Below are positions 22,506 to 34,651 of a stretch of DNA of 64,000 nt, piece after piece. Source of the DNA: Culex pipiens pallens (Eukaryota; Arthropoda; Insecta; Diptera; Culicidae); contig NC_068938.1 in assembly GCF_016801865.2 (NCBI RefSeq), positions 191,229,409 through 191,293,408 on the forward strand. Reading direction: 5' to 3'. Made by a program: the position numbers and the translations under genes. Under the pieces are notes generated by a model that worked only from the letters and a program-made list of their open reading frames with translations, did not search any database and was not told the origin of the DNA. How positions within the stretch are numbered: position 1 is the stretch's first letter; each line of letters opens with the position of its first letter.

Positions 22506-24958
22506 TATTTTTAATTTGCAGTTCCGAATGCATGTTTAAGAATCAGATTTTTATTTAGAATGTCTGTTTCACCCATATTTTTTAGATTTAGAGTATTAAT
22601 AATAAGAGTGATCTCATTTCTTTAATTAACTAAAATCATTTCAATAACTATTGTTCTACTGCTTGCTCAAAAATATTTGCAAATTGCAGCAAAAAACAAA
22701 GAGTTATATCTGCTAACTACGTCACACCTCTATTCGGTAACTCTTCGATTATCATCAAACTAGATAAAAATCGCAACCACAAACACACTCATCAACGTGC
22801 GAGAGAGCGTGTGAAAACGTGCCCCGGCATAAACGGAACCGATTAGGTGGAGGCCCTACCACCACAAGGCACGGACCGACCTCTTATCGGCACAAGAACT
22901 TAACACAGACCGGCGCCGCCGCCATCGTCATAAATCTTAATCTGTTAGCAAAACATAAATAAACTCGGCCTTTTCGAAGAAGATTTACGGCGCTAAGTCT
23001 TTTTTCCCAGAAACTATTCGTCTAAGTGGAGTTTGAAATTTGTTTCAAAAGAATCGCGCTGACAACGCGGTGGTGGATTTGCACAACCTGTCACGGTTGG
23101 AAAAGTGAACAAAATTTTCTCGAACGGTTTTATTCTGAGGAAAAGCGAAAATCTCTTCTTTTTGGAATGATAAGAACAGGCACTTTTTTTTAGCAATGAC
23201 GATGAAAAAGAAGAAAACATCACAAATCTGTAGAGTTTTTCTTATATAAGAGGAGGTGGTATCACCTTGTCTTTTCGTTAGTTAAACCCTCAAATGTATC
23301 CTACTATTTAATTTATAAATTTGTTTTCATTGTTTAAATTTGTTTTTTTTTTATATTTCTGTTCAACTAAGAAATGCAAATAAAGTTTTAAATAATCAGA
23401 ATGACATTTCTAAAAATTTCAACCGACCTTTCCAGGGTTGGCACCCTCGAAAAAGCTTTTACCTGAAAGTTTTTCAATTACATCCACTCGACGACGGCTG
23501 CAGAATGGCACCCGGAAGTAGTGCTGTAGTAGCAGCGACACAAGGACCATCCCCGCCAGCATTCCGGTGAAAGGCATTCCAGATGGAAAAGCAAGATACC
23601 GTCACACAAACTGCCTTTTCCCGGGAAAATGCAAAACTAGAGATGGCCGGTCTCTTTCGGGTCCTTTGAAATTCCTGCTGCTGGGAGATCAAAGCGAAAA
23701 CTTACGAGATAACTGGCACTCTTCAAGAGGAAACTTTGGCGAACTTTTTGCTCAAAAGTGGAAATCTCAAAAAACCACCAAGAGATCAAAACTAGATAAC
23801 TCCACCCTAGATATGCAAAAGGGGCCTTGTCTAGTGGTGACGTCGTCGTTTCTCCCAGACCGCCAGAACATGGAGTTGCTCAGCGCTTCTCGGAAGCATT
23901 GTAGAACTGTGCCTGCAGCCATTAGCACACAGTCGGGTCTTGCGAAAGCTTCAGACCCCGAAACTGCTACTAGAGAGTGGGGAATCACAGTCAGTTTCGT
24001 AAAAAAATCGCATTTTTTGTTTGACTTGACAAATTTTTTCATGACAAAAAATTGTGACAAAAAAACTATTTATTATGAAAAGTTAACAATATTTCTTGAA
24101 ACTGAGTGTCCCCCAGCCATATCAGCGAGTTGTCGTGGAATGTCCCAGCCTCGAAGAGAACATGGCAGCCTGGGCAGAGCTAGCCTAGTATGTTCTAGCT
24201 GGTAGGACTACGATGGCGCACACAAAAAATAGAATACGCTGAATTAGATAACAACACGTGTGACAGCGGCAGGTACCACCATAATCTCGTACTCGTAGGC
24301 TGAAATGGTGAAGTTTTGGGATGATGGGAGGGGGAAAAAGGGGAAGAGGGAGAGATGTTAACGTGGCACGTTTACGTTTTTGGAAGATGTTCTTTTGGTT
24401 GGGGATTGTATTTTTTGGGTGACACGTTGGAAAAATGGAACGTTATGTAACATTGAGTGTGAGCTGAGAATGTTTTATTTTAATTAAGAAGAGTTTCAAG
24501 TATCTTCTCTTGTAAAAAAGTGCATAAGACCATTACACTGTCACAAACAATATTTCTCGCTTACTTTCTCAAAATGTCCTTTGTACATAGAAAACCCATG
24601 GCGAATTGGTTGTTTTGAAAAAGTAATCTAAATTTGTTTATTGCATGAGTTATTATCATTCAAAGCCTTAGAAATTTATTTAAAAAAATATTTATTTTCA
24701 AAATCAGTGAAATTTATTTAAAAAATCCAGCAAAAGATTTCAAAAATAAATAAACAAAAAACGAAAAGAAATTGTTGTTTTTGAGAAGACAGAACATATT
24801 TTTTAAATATTATTTATTCAAGCATTTTTTTCAGATTTTAAACTAAAAATAATAATATTGCAGGACATTACACCGAAGGTAGTTTTTTCTGAAAAGGACG
24901 CTTCGCTTATTGTACGTATATCTGAATGATCTAAAAAAACGAATTGTGACAAATACAT
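22506..24958. other. Non-repetitive DNA with a GC-richer island (22.7-24.3 kb), no gene recognised
   Basis: 22720-24300 is balanced in composition. The longest frame (23567-24205, plus, 212 codons) has no domain, low-complexity ends and overlaps minus frames. After 24.4 kb the DNA is AT-rich. No RNA gene or transposon end seen. Confidence 0.4.
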
Positions 24959-25260
24959 ACGAGTCATTCCACCCCAATCGAGCAGAAAAAAAATTCTAAA
25001 TTAAAATCAACATTTTCTGATAAGGCTCCAATTTGGTAGAGCTAGTTGCCTTGTTCGCAAAAGTGTTGAAAACCTTTGTTTTCAAACTGAGATATATCTG
25101 AAACCGCAAGCCGTATAATGTCGAGGCAGGACTAATTCAACAAAAAATTGACGTAGAATCGATTTGAGCTTGATCACCAAATATTGATTTCGAGTGCTGT
25201 GTCCGTTACCCATAAACAGTAAAATAGCAAGAAATATTTTTTAAAGTTTTACATCTTTGA
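24959..25260 (+). repeat. Diverged arm of the GGGTCATTCC foldback family
   Basis: Starts GAGTCATTCCACCCCAA and shares, in order with 34652-35222, AATTTGG.AGAGCT, GAGATA, GACGTAGAATC.ATTT and TGATCA. Only one arm is present and it is strongly diverged. Confidence 0.6.
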
Positions 25261-26360
25261 GGATTTGCTCTTTGCATATTTTGTTTTAGCATTCTTGAGA
25301 TGAGAATACTTGTAAGTTTTTGCATTATTGCATACATAATTTGCATAATTGAGTCAATCATATTTTTTCCCAAGAGATTTTTTTTTATGTTTTTTTTTTT
25401 TCATTTTTAAAAAAGAATCTTAAAAGGTTTCTTATAAAATCTCAAAGTTTTTCTTTTTTTACCTGAAAATTCTTTGAAAAAAAATTGAATTAAAAAAATA
25501 TGACGATGTTTGAATCCTTTCAAACATTAGTCATTCTTTATTTTTTCAAGGAGTTTTTTTTTTAAATTATTTTTGTAATTAACTGCATTCTTCTAAAACT
25601 TAGCAGTTTTTTTTTAAAAAAGGGGTTTTAAAACAACACTCTAAACTTAGGAACATGTACCCTTCCTGTAAAGGCTTAGGAATTGATCTCAGTTGAAAGG
25701 TTCTCCAAATCTCTGAATTGAAAATGTAACATCCTTGAGCAGAACTGTTAGATTCTAGTAAACGCTAATTGAATTGAATTGGAAAAATAATCTTGCAAAT
25801 ATTTTTCAAAGTTAATATTGACTCAGAAAATCAATGGGCAAAATAACTATTTTCATGATTTCAAATTTCAATAGAAATAGACTGAAATGAATTTGAAATG
25901 CATTTCTTGCTATTAGAATCAGTTTTAACCAGGTTCCACCAGATTTAAGATATTTAGAATTTTAGTAAAATTTCAATGCATAGGTACAATAGTAAAAAAG
26001 AAAAAGTAGGTACAATACCACAACATTTTTCTCTGCAAAAAAAAATGGTCATCAATTATTTTTTTTAAATATGTGTCTTAAAACACTTTTACTTTTTGCA
26101 TTTTACATCAATTGTTATTTAAATTTACTTAAAAAAATTATGTTTTTCTCCCTCTTGATTTCGGCCAGATTCCAGGGAAATAAACTCAAAAAATATTAGC
26201 ATCGGGCTAAACTGGTTTGAAAAAAAAATAAAAAATTCAGTATTTGCATTTTTCGAACATGACCAGTACTTCAAAACACCGTTGAACAGAAAAAATGTTG
26301 TTTTTGTATTATTTCAAAAATGAATTTGAAAATTTTTCAAAAAAAAAATTCTGTGAAGTT
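25261..26360. other. AT-rich intronic DNA, nothing recognised
   Basis: Long A and T runs; no frames, terminal repeats or RNA genes supported. Confidence 0.4.
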
Positions 26361-27790
26361 TTTGCCTTCCTCACTGAGGTAAGGCTATAATCCTGCTCTA
26401 AAAATGAACTTCGTATAAAAACGTCGTAGACCCACTTTCATGTATACATATCGACTCAGAATCGAAAACTGAACAAATGTGTGTGTGTATGTGTGTGTGT
26501 ATGTGTGTGTGTATGTGTGTGTGTATGTGTGTGTGTATGTGTGTGTGTATGTATGTATGTGACCAACAAACTAGCTCATGTTTCTCGGCACTGGCTAAAC
26601 CGATTTGACCCGAACTTGTTGCATTCGACTTGGTTTAGGGTCCCATAGATCGAGTTTTATACAGATTGAAGTTTCGATAAGTAGTTCAAAAGTTATGTAT
26701 AAAAATGTGTTTTCACATATATTTGGATCTCACTTAACTGTATGTAAACTATGTCCGGGTCCATCATCCGACCCAACATTGGTTAGGTTATCAAAATACC
26801 TTTCCAACGAGTACAAAACATTGAAGATCTGGCAACCCTGTCTCGAGATATGGCCACTTAAGTGATATTGATATACTTTTTTGAAGCCGGATCTCACTTA
26901 AATGTATGTAAACTATGTCCGGGTCCATCATCCGACCCAGCGTTGGTTAGGTTATCAAAATACCTTTCCAACGAGTGCAAAACATTGAAGATCTGGCAAC
27001 CCTGTCTCGAGATATGGCCACTTAAGTGATATTGATATACTTTTTTGAAGCCGGATCTCACTTAAATGTATGTAAACTATGTCCGGGTCCATCATCCGAC
27101 CCAACGTTGGTTAGGTTATCAAAAGACCTTTCCAACGAGTGCAAAACATTGAAGATCTGGCAACCCTGTCTCGAGATATGGCCTCTTAAGTGATATCGAT
27201 GTACTTTTTTGAAACCCGATCTTACTTAAATGTATGTAAACTATGTCCGGATCCACCATCCGACCTATTGTTGGTTAGGTTATCAAAAGACCTTTCCAAC
27301 GAGTGCAAAACATTGAAGATCTGGCAACCCTGTCTCGAGATATGGCCACTTAAGTGATATTGATATACTTTTTTGAAGCCGGATCTCACTTAAATGTATG
27401 TAAACTATGTCCGGATCCATCATCCGACCCAACGTTGATTAGGTTATCAAAAGACCTTTCCAACGAGTGCAAAACATTGAAGATCTGGCAACCCTGTCTC
27501 GAGATATGGCCACTTAAGTGATATTGATATACTTTTTTGAAGCCGGATCTCACTTAAATGTATGTAAACTATGTCCGGGTTCATCATCCGACCCAACGTT
27601 GATTAGGTTATCAAAAGACCTTTCCAACGAGTGCAAAACATTGAAGATCTGGCAACCCTGTCTCGAGATATGGCCTCTTAAGTGATATCGATGTACTTTT
27701 TGGAAGCCGGATCTAAAAAATAGATGAAACTTGTGTACAGCCATTGTTGTGAGGAAGGCTCCAACCACATAGGTGGATTAAGTTAGTTTT
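26361..27790 (+). mobile_element. Nonautonomous element with 164-bp internal tandem repeats, copy A
   Basis: Left end TTTGCCTTCCTCACTGAGG and right end GTGAGGAAGGCTCCAACC carry a short inverted GCCTTCCTCAC. Inside are a decamer microsatellite (GTGTGTGTAT)n at 26478-26565, a segment (TTCTCGGCACTGGCTAAACC ... AAAAGTTATGTATAAAAATG) and about six tandem units of 162-165 bp from 26725 to 27716, each with GTATGTAAACTATGTCCGG, CCTTTCCAACGAGT and CTGGCAACCCTGTCTCGAGA. Copy B at 45126-47865 is inverted and has about twice as many units. No transposase; superfamily unknown. Confidence 0.85.
26725..27716 (+). repeat. About 164-bp tandem repeat, six units
   Basis: GGATCTCACTTAA-type unit starts recur at about 26725, 26888, 27053, 27218, 27383 and 27545, followed by a truncated end. 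Units differ by a few per cent. Confidence 0.92.
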
Positions 27791-27934
27791 GTAGTTTTGT
27801 TTTGAAGTTTTGAGAAAAATCCTAAATTAAAATGAACTGCACTTGCATTTGATTAACTGTTTTTTTTTATAATTTTTATTATATTTGATTTTATCTTTTT
27901 TTTTTTTTTCAAATAAACAGTCATCCCACATATT

Positions 27935-28720
27935 CGGAACACCCACAAATTCGGAACACTTTTGTGTAAGTTTGTCAATAGAATGCCAAATGCATCTTTC
28001 CTGGTGACCCTTCTATTTTTAGGACCTTTATTTGGACATTCTCTTGCTATTTCACTAGCAAAAGTAGTTCTTTTTGAACAAAAACTGCAATTTGAGACTG
28101 TTCGCGCGTGTGGTCGGTTCGGGGAATTCGGACACTAATTATAAACCGTTTAGCACTGATTAAAACACTTTTATTGCGCGAACAGAAACTACACAATTTA
28201 TTCTTAAACGCGTAGCTGTCCGGCGTAGTCAACGTTTTATTTAAGACTATAATATAAAATCCATTGTACATGGGAGGCTGGCCGGGAGAGATCAAGTAGA
28301 GCGAGGATTCCCTCTGCTCTCTGCTGGCTCTCATCAAAGATGGACCAGGGACGGTGTGAGAAAGACAAGGACAGTGTAACATTTATTCGTGTGGATCACA
28401 TCTAGGGTGTAACAAAATTAAATTTGATCTCTCGCGCGATCAGAGACTATTTTATTCAGAGCTGCAAAACACTGCCTCCAAATTGCCTGTTCCATAACTG
28501 TGGGATGTTATTGTGCCTCCCACAATTGTGGAACACCTGAATTTGACAGATATTTTCACAAAAAAGTTATCAGACCATTCATAAAACATTACTAAGCTTG
28601 AGTTTCATTGGTTCCAGTGTGTGAAGTCATTATTTTGTAGAAAATATGTAATATGGAGAGAATCAAAGTTTGTTTACATGCGCAAGAAAAAAGTGTTCCG
28701 AATTTGTGGATTTCAAGGGT
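27935..28720. mobile_element. TIR element (CCACAAATTCGGAACACTTTT), split by a solo LTR
   Basis: The motif CACAAATTCGGAACACTTTT at about 27944-27964 recurs inverted at about 28690-28710, with a second TATTCGGAACAC just outside the left one. No frame. A 344-bp LTR is inserted inside, so the original element was about 440 bp. Exact termini and TSD of the outer element are unclear. Confidence 0.65.
28099..28442 (-). mobile_element. Solo LTR with 5-bp GAGAC target duplication
   Basis: The segment starts TGTTCGCGCG and ends CGCGCGATCA (TG...CA with imperfect terminal inverted repeat TGwTCGCGCG), and is flanked by identical GAGAC at 28094-28098 and 28443-28447. Minus orientation is favoured because several AATAAA/AATAAAA signals fall in the 3' half on that strand (28160-28245). 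No internal retrotransposon sequence remains, so it is a product of LTR-LTR recombination. Confidence 0.85.
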
Positions 28721-30100
28721 CAATGTTTTTCTTTAAAACTTGATATAAAACGTAAAAATGTACAGCCGTCCAATGACATTTGAGGAGGGTGTAAGTTATT
28801 TATTTTTTGTATTCGTAATCTAAGTATTGCTGTATTTCGAAGCCATTGCATCGTATCAAAAAGTGGTCAAAGACAAACTTGTAGGAAATTAGACGGCTTT
28901 CTGAAAAAAATCACTGAATGAAAAAGACACATCACTTCTTTGAGAATTTTCAAAAAAAAATCACTAAAAATGCTGGATGGTATGTCTCTCCTAAAAAAAA
29001 ATACAAAATCAACTACTTTTAGTACTGTTTTTTTGGAAAGTGGTCCAAACGTCAAAATTTTCAAAAACCGATAATGGGCATCGATTTTTTTTATTCATTC
29101 AGACATAATACGTTCTATCTAGATTAAATTTTCAAATGGTCTTATCTGAATAGGAAACCCATTACTCATAGATTGTTTTGAAATTTTACACAATTTATAA
29201 AAAATAATAGTTTTTGGTGAGAAGCTATATTTTTTAAACGTGAACACATAATTGCAAATTTCACCAAAAAATATAAATTGTTTTGAGAAATTGATTATAC
29301 ACCTAAATTTCATGCTACATAAATATAAATATTTTGGCGAAATAACCAGTCAGCAGAACGTGGCAGATTCTGGAAGTGTGACGAACTTGCTAAGCTAAGT
29401 TAAAGCTGAGTTTAGTAATGGATCGTCCAAATTCTACCCCATCAAAAGACCATGTGCTTTATGGACAAGCACTATCTTATTTTATGATTTATTCTTTTGT
29501 TGAATCGTAATGTTTATTGAAAATGGTTTCATGAAACAAATTTATTACTCAGGTCTTCGCAAAAAAGCAACAGACAATTTTTAATAAAATTTCCGATTAA
29601 CTCAAATTTTGCTTATTTTTGCTTTCAAAAACTGCTCAATTGTTAGATAGCCTCGTTAAATTGTAGAAAAATCACATGAAAAATATTTTAGGCAAAATAA
29701 AAATAATCAATAAGTATAGCTTCGCGTCTATGAACATAGTTTGAAAGTTTTGCTCAAAATTCGTTGCTTGAAAATTCGTCGCTTTTTGCTCGCTAAAATG
29801 AAAAGTCTCGGCTTTGCTTTTAAAAAAAAGTTTATGATGAAAAATGTTCTCCGGAAATTTTACTAAAAGCTGTATGCACTAGTTACAACTGCAATTTTTT
29901 CTTGGCTTATTTTGTGGAGTAATTTTTGAATTTTGTTATCTCATATATATTTTTTTATTCAATTAAATTAAATTCACTCAGAATTCCAGAGCTTCACTTT
30001 TCACTCGAGGTTTCACTTTAGGTTAATGTAAATAAGGGGTATGTTATATTTTTATTTAAATCCATATTTTTTTTAAACACGAATGCTACAGTGAATTCTT
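28721..30100. other. AT-rich intronic DNA, nothing recognised
   Basis: No coding frame above about 65 codons, no terminal repeats or RNA gene. Confidence 0.4.
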
Positions 30101-31330
30101 TTACTTTTTTTTGTCATCTTTTTTTTGCGTGCCAATTGACGGCTTGCGTGATCCTCGTCACCAATTACCGTTTCTCCCCTAAATTCCTAAAATGCATTTT
30201 CCCTCACAAAATTCGCAACTAATCGTGCTATCAATCTGCTCGGTTTCCATAATTACAGTGTATTTCAAAACATCACGCCATCGTTTACTTTTTCGCAATT
30301 TAACATCGTGCCGTGATGGCAAGTCTCGCCCCCTTTCGATTGCGAAAAAGCCATCAACCGACTTCGATCCAAGACCCACTAACCAACCGCCGCAAACAGT
30401 GTCGCTTTGTCTGGTTCTGAATCCCCAAGCCAGACTTGCCAGACACAGGCCGCCGCCGTCTATCGACCTGGATCAATCAAACGCCAAAAGTCTGAACGAC
30501 GGCAAAAAGGCACAACTCCTAACCGACAACGTTGTGTATTTGTTGACTTTGTATGTGTGCCCGAACAAACACACATACACAAACGCTTGTTTCCAGAGAA
30601 ACAATCTTTTCAAAGAGGGAACAAGAAAAAAAGAAAGAAGAAAACAAGATTGAGGGAAAATTGGAGCACAATTCCGAGGAAAAGAAAGGAAAAACACACA
30701 ACAAACATCAACGATTCATTCGTTCGAGGTGAGGTGATCCAGAGTAGCGGGGTGAGAATCCAATTGAGAGGTTTCTGAGCTCGAAACATCAAATCGATGG
30801 GGAAGCTGCCGTGATGGCAACGTTCGTTTGATCTCCCGTGCCGTGGAAGCCGTCGAAATCCGATTAGAACTTCAAAGCGCAATCAGCTGCAGCAGCACGA
30901 ACCACGTTGGAATCAAAAATTTTGTTTTGCTAGCTGGCTGGTTTTGCTACTACCAGATAATCTCAGCTTCCGATTGTGTAGAGTGTGAGCGAGCATAATC
31001 CAAACGCTACTGGATTTTTTTTTGTTGCAAGCTGAGGCGAGCTGTTTTGGAGCTTCATTCAACAAGTTGATTTCGGGTATCGACGAGGCACTGCTGGGAG
31101 CCTCTGGGTGGTGGTACCGTACGGAGTTGGCCTTTGCTGGCAGACGCCAATCGGTTGTAGCTTCTATCGTACGGAGCGTAAGCCTGAAACGACCCAAAGG
31201 GTTGGAAATTTGGTGAACGATTTGCTCTGCATCGAAGGACTCGAAATACGCAATTTTTGACGAGTGTATCCAAATCAACCCCTCAGAAAACTATTTCGTG
31301 ACATTTTGTTAACTCGTGAAGAATACATGC
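30101..31330. other. GC-richer non-repetitive island, no gene recognised
   Basis: Balanced composition. Overlapping frames of 121-153 codons occur on both strands at 30192-31278 but share no family features, and neither strand shows consistent coding bias. Possibly intronic regulatory sequence. Confidence 0.4.
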
Positions 31331-31419
31331 AAATCCCTTATGTATGAAAATCAAAATGTTGAATAAAACACGTAATTCTAAAAATTAAAATGTAGTTGTA
31401 GATCTTAAAATTACCTTTT

Positions 31420-31840
31420 TGCAATTCCGTCGTGAAACTACTTACTTTTCCTGTCATTCTTGAACGACGAAGCCTACATTTCTTTACCAAAAATAACAAT
31501 CGAAAAGCAACACTTTTCAAAATAAATGCTGAAAAGTTCTACTTTTCAGCACTCAAATGGATGCTGAAAAGTTGAACTTTTCAGCACTTGTTTCGAAAAG
31601 TAACACTTTTAAACATTTTTTCGATTTAAACGATTTATTGACAAAATACATGAAAATTTGACATAAAATTTCACTCAGTGTGTGTTTTTTGGAATTGCAA
31701 AAAATGTTGTATGGAACTCGTTGCAAAACTTGATTTGTTCAGCACTTTTCGTATTTATCCAACTCGGTGAACCTCGTTAGATAAATGTACGACTCGTGCT
31801 GAAAAAATCCTCTTTTTGCAACTTTTTGCATAAACTACTA
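31420..31840. repeat. Dispersed repeat family B, copy 2, with internal TTTTCAGC palindromes
   Basis: Inverted relative to 22150-22505. Contains AGTTCTACTTTTCAGCAC and TGCTGAAAAGTTGAACTTTT palindromic segments at about 31530-31590, and a GGATAAATACG-type module on the minus strand near 31755. Confidence 0.65.
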
Positions 31841-33769
31841 TTATGGCTTATTACTAATTCAAAAAAAAAAAATCTTAAAAAGAAATCGATTTGTGTATAA
31901 ACAATACTTCTTTCAAGCTATGACCCAGCAAAGGTCATCATATAATAATCAAATCTTTTTTAAATCAAGCTTTTTTTGAAAAAGTGTTGTTTATTCGTAC
32001 AAGTACTTTATTTTAAGTTTCAAGATCAAATTTGAAAAGAAACATAATATAATATATAGGTAATTTATCATAAGTTTGATACTGAGTAAAAATTTTGTTT
32101 TTTTTTTTAAGTGCTCATGGACTGCAAATATTATGCTCTGTTCCTTTTTCTTGTCAAATTTTTTCAAGACAATTTTCTACAGAATTTTATGAACCTTTGA
32201 CATAAACAACCATGGGCACTATTGAAAAAAGCTGAAAGATTGCAAAATTTTCTCAAAAATCAAGTTTTGGGTGATTTACTTTGAAATGAAAATATGATTT
32301 GAAAAAATGCAACTATGCTAAGCAGGTATAGTTCAAATGTTTATCATTTTTTCCGTTGAAATGTGTAATACATAAAAAAAATGTATTTTTTTATTCAATA
32401 TTGAACCTATTTTCTCTATTTTCTATTTTTTATCCTATTTTTAATGTCCAAAAAATCATATTGAATCGATAATTGCACAAAACATCGTCCAATTAGCGCA
32501 ACCTCAATCAAAGGAGAATCATTAATTTTGGGGTCCTTAGAAACTTGTGCACTAAGAATTTAATTAAAATGTGCAGACAGTGCCGAACGGTTTTTATCCA
32601 AAGTATGTGTTAAGAATTAGTTTTTTTGCTACTTATTGTTCAAAATACAATAATAATATTTATGTGTAAAGCCAGTGCTACAAGTTATTTATTTTTTTTA
32701 ATATTTAAAAAAGCAAAATTTGTTTTTCAAACCATGGGTTATTTCGAATGGTTTCTAACCGTCTTAAAAAAATGTTATAAAAGCTCGAATTTTCAAAAAA
32801 TGCAGTCTTTCAAAAAAATATTTAAAAAAAAAATGCAATATAGGTATCAATCAACTTGATAATTTGTACAGATTTTCAATGTGTAATGAGTTTAAAGCTA
32901 AAACGCTCCCATTTTCCCAGTACAAGATTTATTTAAAATAACCAAATTTAAAAAATTGGCTATGTGCAATAAATTCAGCTTTATTTAATGTTCATTCTTA
33001 ATTCGGAAAAACTTTGTGTATGTTTTCATTTTATTAAAAACATTATGAAAAATACAACCATTGAAAAAAAACTTTCAATATATACTTATGTAAGTGTACC
33101 AAACAACACAAAATTTCAAATGATTTCGAAAGCATTCTTATTTTGAATGTGAAATGGTAAAATTTTCACATAAAAAACATATTTTGTAATCATAAAAAAA
33201 CATACTTCATAATTTGCAAATATGCTTCACAATATAGTACAACATTAACTGATAAATACTGACATGTTTACAAAAAAAAACAGTTGCTTTGTTTGTTATT
33301 GTAAAAGTTTTAATATGTTAAACTACTGTATTCATTGGAAATAGAGCCGATGCGAATATTTTTCACAGTTTTTTTCCCTTGGCTTTCTTCGAGGCCGAGT
33401 GGGTGTGTTGCAAAAAAATAATAAAAACTGAAATATCATGTTGATATTATAACAATATTTGAATGAATAAGTTTTTAAGATAACTAAAATTGAAAACTGG
33501 AAATTCCACAAATTAGTTCTATTTTAAATACATAATATTCATACTTCAATCAAAACTTTCAATCGATTTTAACAGAATTTAAACAAAATATTTTTATACC
33601 AATTTTTTTTTTCTTTGAAGGCCCTACAAAAACTTTAGATTCTTTACAAAATACTAGTTTTAATGTGAAATTTTCATGATTTACGGTTTGGGTATCAAAT
33701 GACGTGAAATTTCAAATAGATTTATTTTGATCGTTATCATAATCAAACCATGATAGCGTATCGGTAATT
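31841..33769. other. AT-rich intronic DNA, nothing recognised
   Basis: Very AT-rich; open frames are short and low-complexity. Confidence 0.4.
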
Positions 33770-33905
33770 ACTAAGTTTAGTGATTTTTCACGCAGAAATA
33801 ATGCAATTTTTGCGGGGATTACTATTGGAAAACACAAAATTTCACACAAATTTCACATATCGTGAAATTGCAAAAATAACCTTTAAAATCTTATGTTACA
33901 CATCC
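33770..33905 (+). repeat. Dispersed repeat, copy 2 (pairs with 120-265)
   Basis: Carries TAGTGATTTTTCACGC, GCAATTTTTGCGGGGA, AAAATTTCAC, ATCGTGAAAT and AAAAATAACC in the order seen on the minus strand at 120-265. Confidence 0.5.
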
Positions 33906-34358
33906 GTAAATGTATTTGTACATTTAGTTATATATTATGCATAAAAGATAGGTGATTTTTCAAGCTGAACATTTCCAGTTCTCTCGAGGACCATCTAACC
34001 AAATCACCAAATTTTGTTGGATTTCACGGGACTAAGAAAAAACTAAAATATTCAAGAAAATGCCTGATTAGTTTTCAAAAATCTTAGTTTTTACGAACAG
34101 TACATGCAAATTTCACCTCAATCTAAAATAATTTAAAACCAGCCCAATCGTGCAGAAAGTGATGATAAATGCAGGAAAATGCAATTAATTTCAGCTTATT
34201 GCACTTTTTTTCACAGTTTTGAAATTTTGAAAAAAAAAAATATAATTTTTGTTCCTGTATATAAAAAACACAAGTTTGAAGCAATTTTATGTTGATCAAA
34301 AAGGATCTATGAATGATTTAAACTTTTTTCAGGACAACTCATCGCTTGTGTGCTATCT

Positions 34359-34529
34359 CCCAGTCAACTCAATCAGAATTCTGAAACGGAATTCATTTCG
34401 AATCGTTTACGTATTCCGTTTCAAACGCAACAACCGGTACGTACACGGAATCGGTTGTTGCGTTTGAAACAGAATACGTAAACGATTCGAATTGAATTCC
34501 GTTTCAGAATTCCGATTGAGTTAACTGGG
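34359..34529. mobile_element. 171-bp near-perfect hairpin (palindromic MITE)
   Basis: Arms 34359-34436 and 34452-34529 are inverted copies of 78 bp with about five mismatches, separated by a 15-nt loop. Arm sequence runs from CCCAGTCAACTCAATC through TTTCGAATCGTTTACGTATT to AAACGCAACAACCG. No coding capacity. A TSD could not be fixed. Transcribed from either strand it would give a single long stem. Confidence 0.92.
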
Positions 34530-34651
34530 CTTGTGACACGTCTGCTGTAAAAAAGATAGGACGGAAGGATTTTTTGCATTAGTCTGTAACAAATCTATTT
34601 TAATGCTAACGTTCCTTTTAAATCGAAAAGTTCAACTCAAGATTTGCAAAA

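Noticed and set aside
23567..24205. 212-codon plus-strand frame
   Set aside because: No domain, no splice context, overlapping minus frames of similar quality, and a low-complexity C-terminal part.
26725..27716. CRISPR-like regular repeat
   Set aside because: Direct tandem units of 164 bp without unique spacers in eukaryotic intronic DNA; also no cas genes.
28099..28412. Alternative LTR ending at the TGTAACA near 28412
   Set aside because: No matching duplication at that end, whereas ending at 28442 gives exact GAGAC on both sides.
30192..31278. Overlapping frames of 120-153 codons on both strands
   Set aside because: Neither strand shows consistent coding character or a recognisable family.
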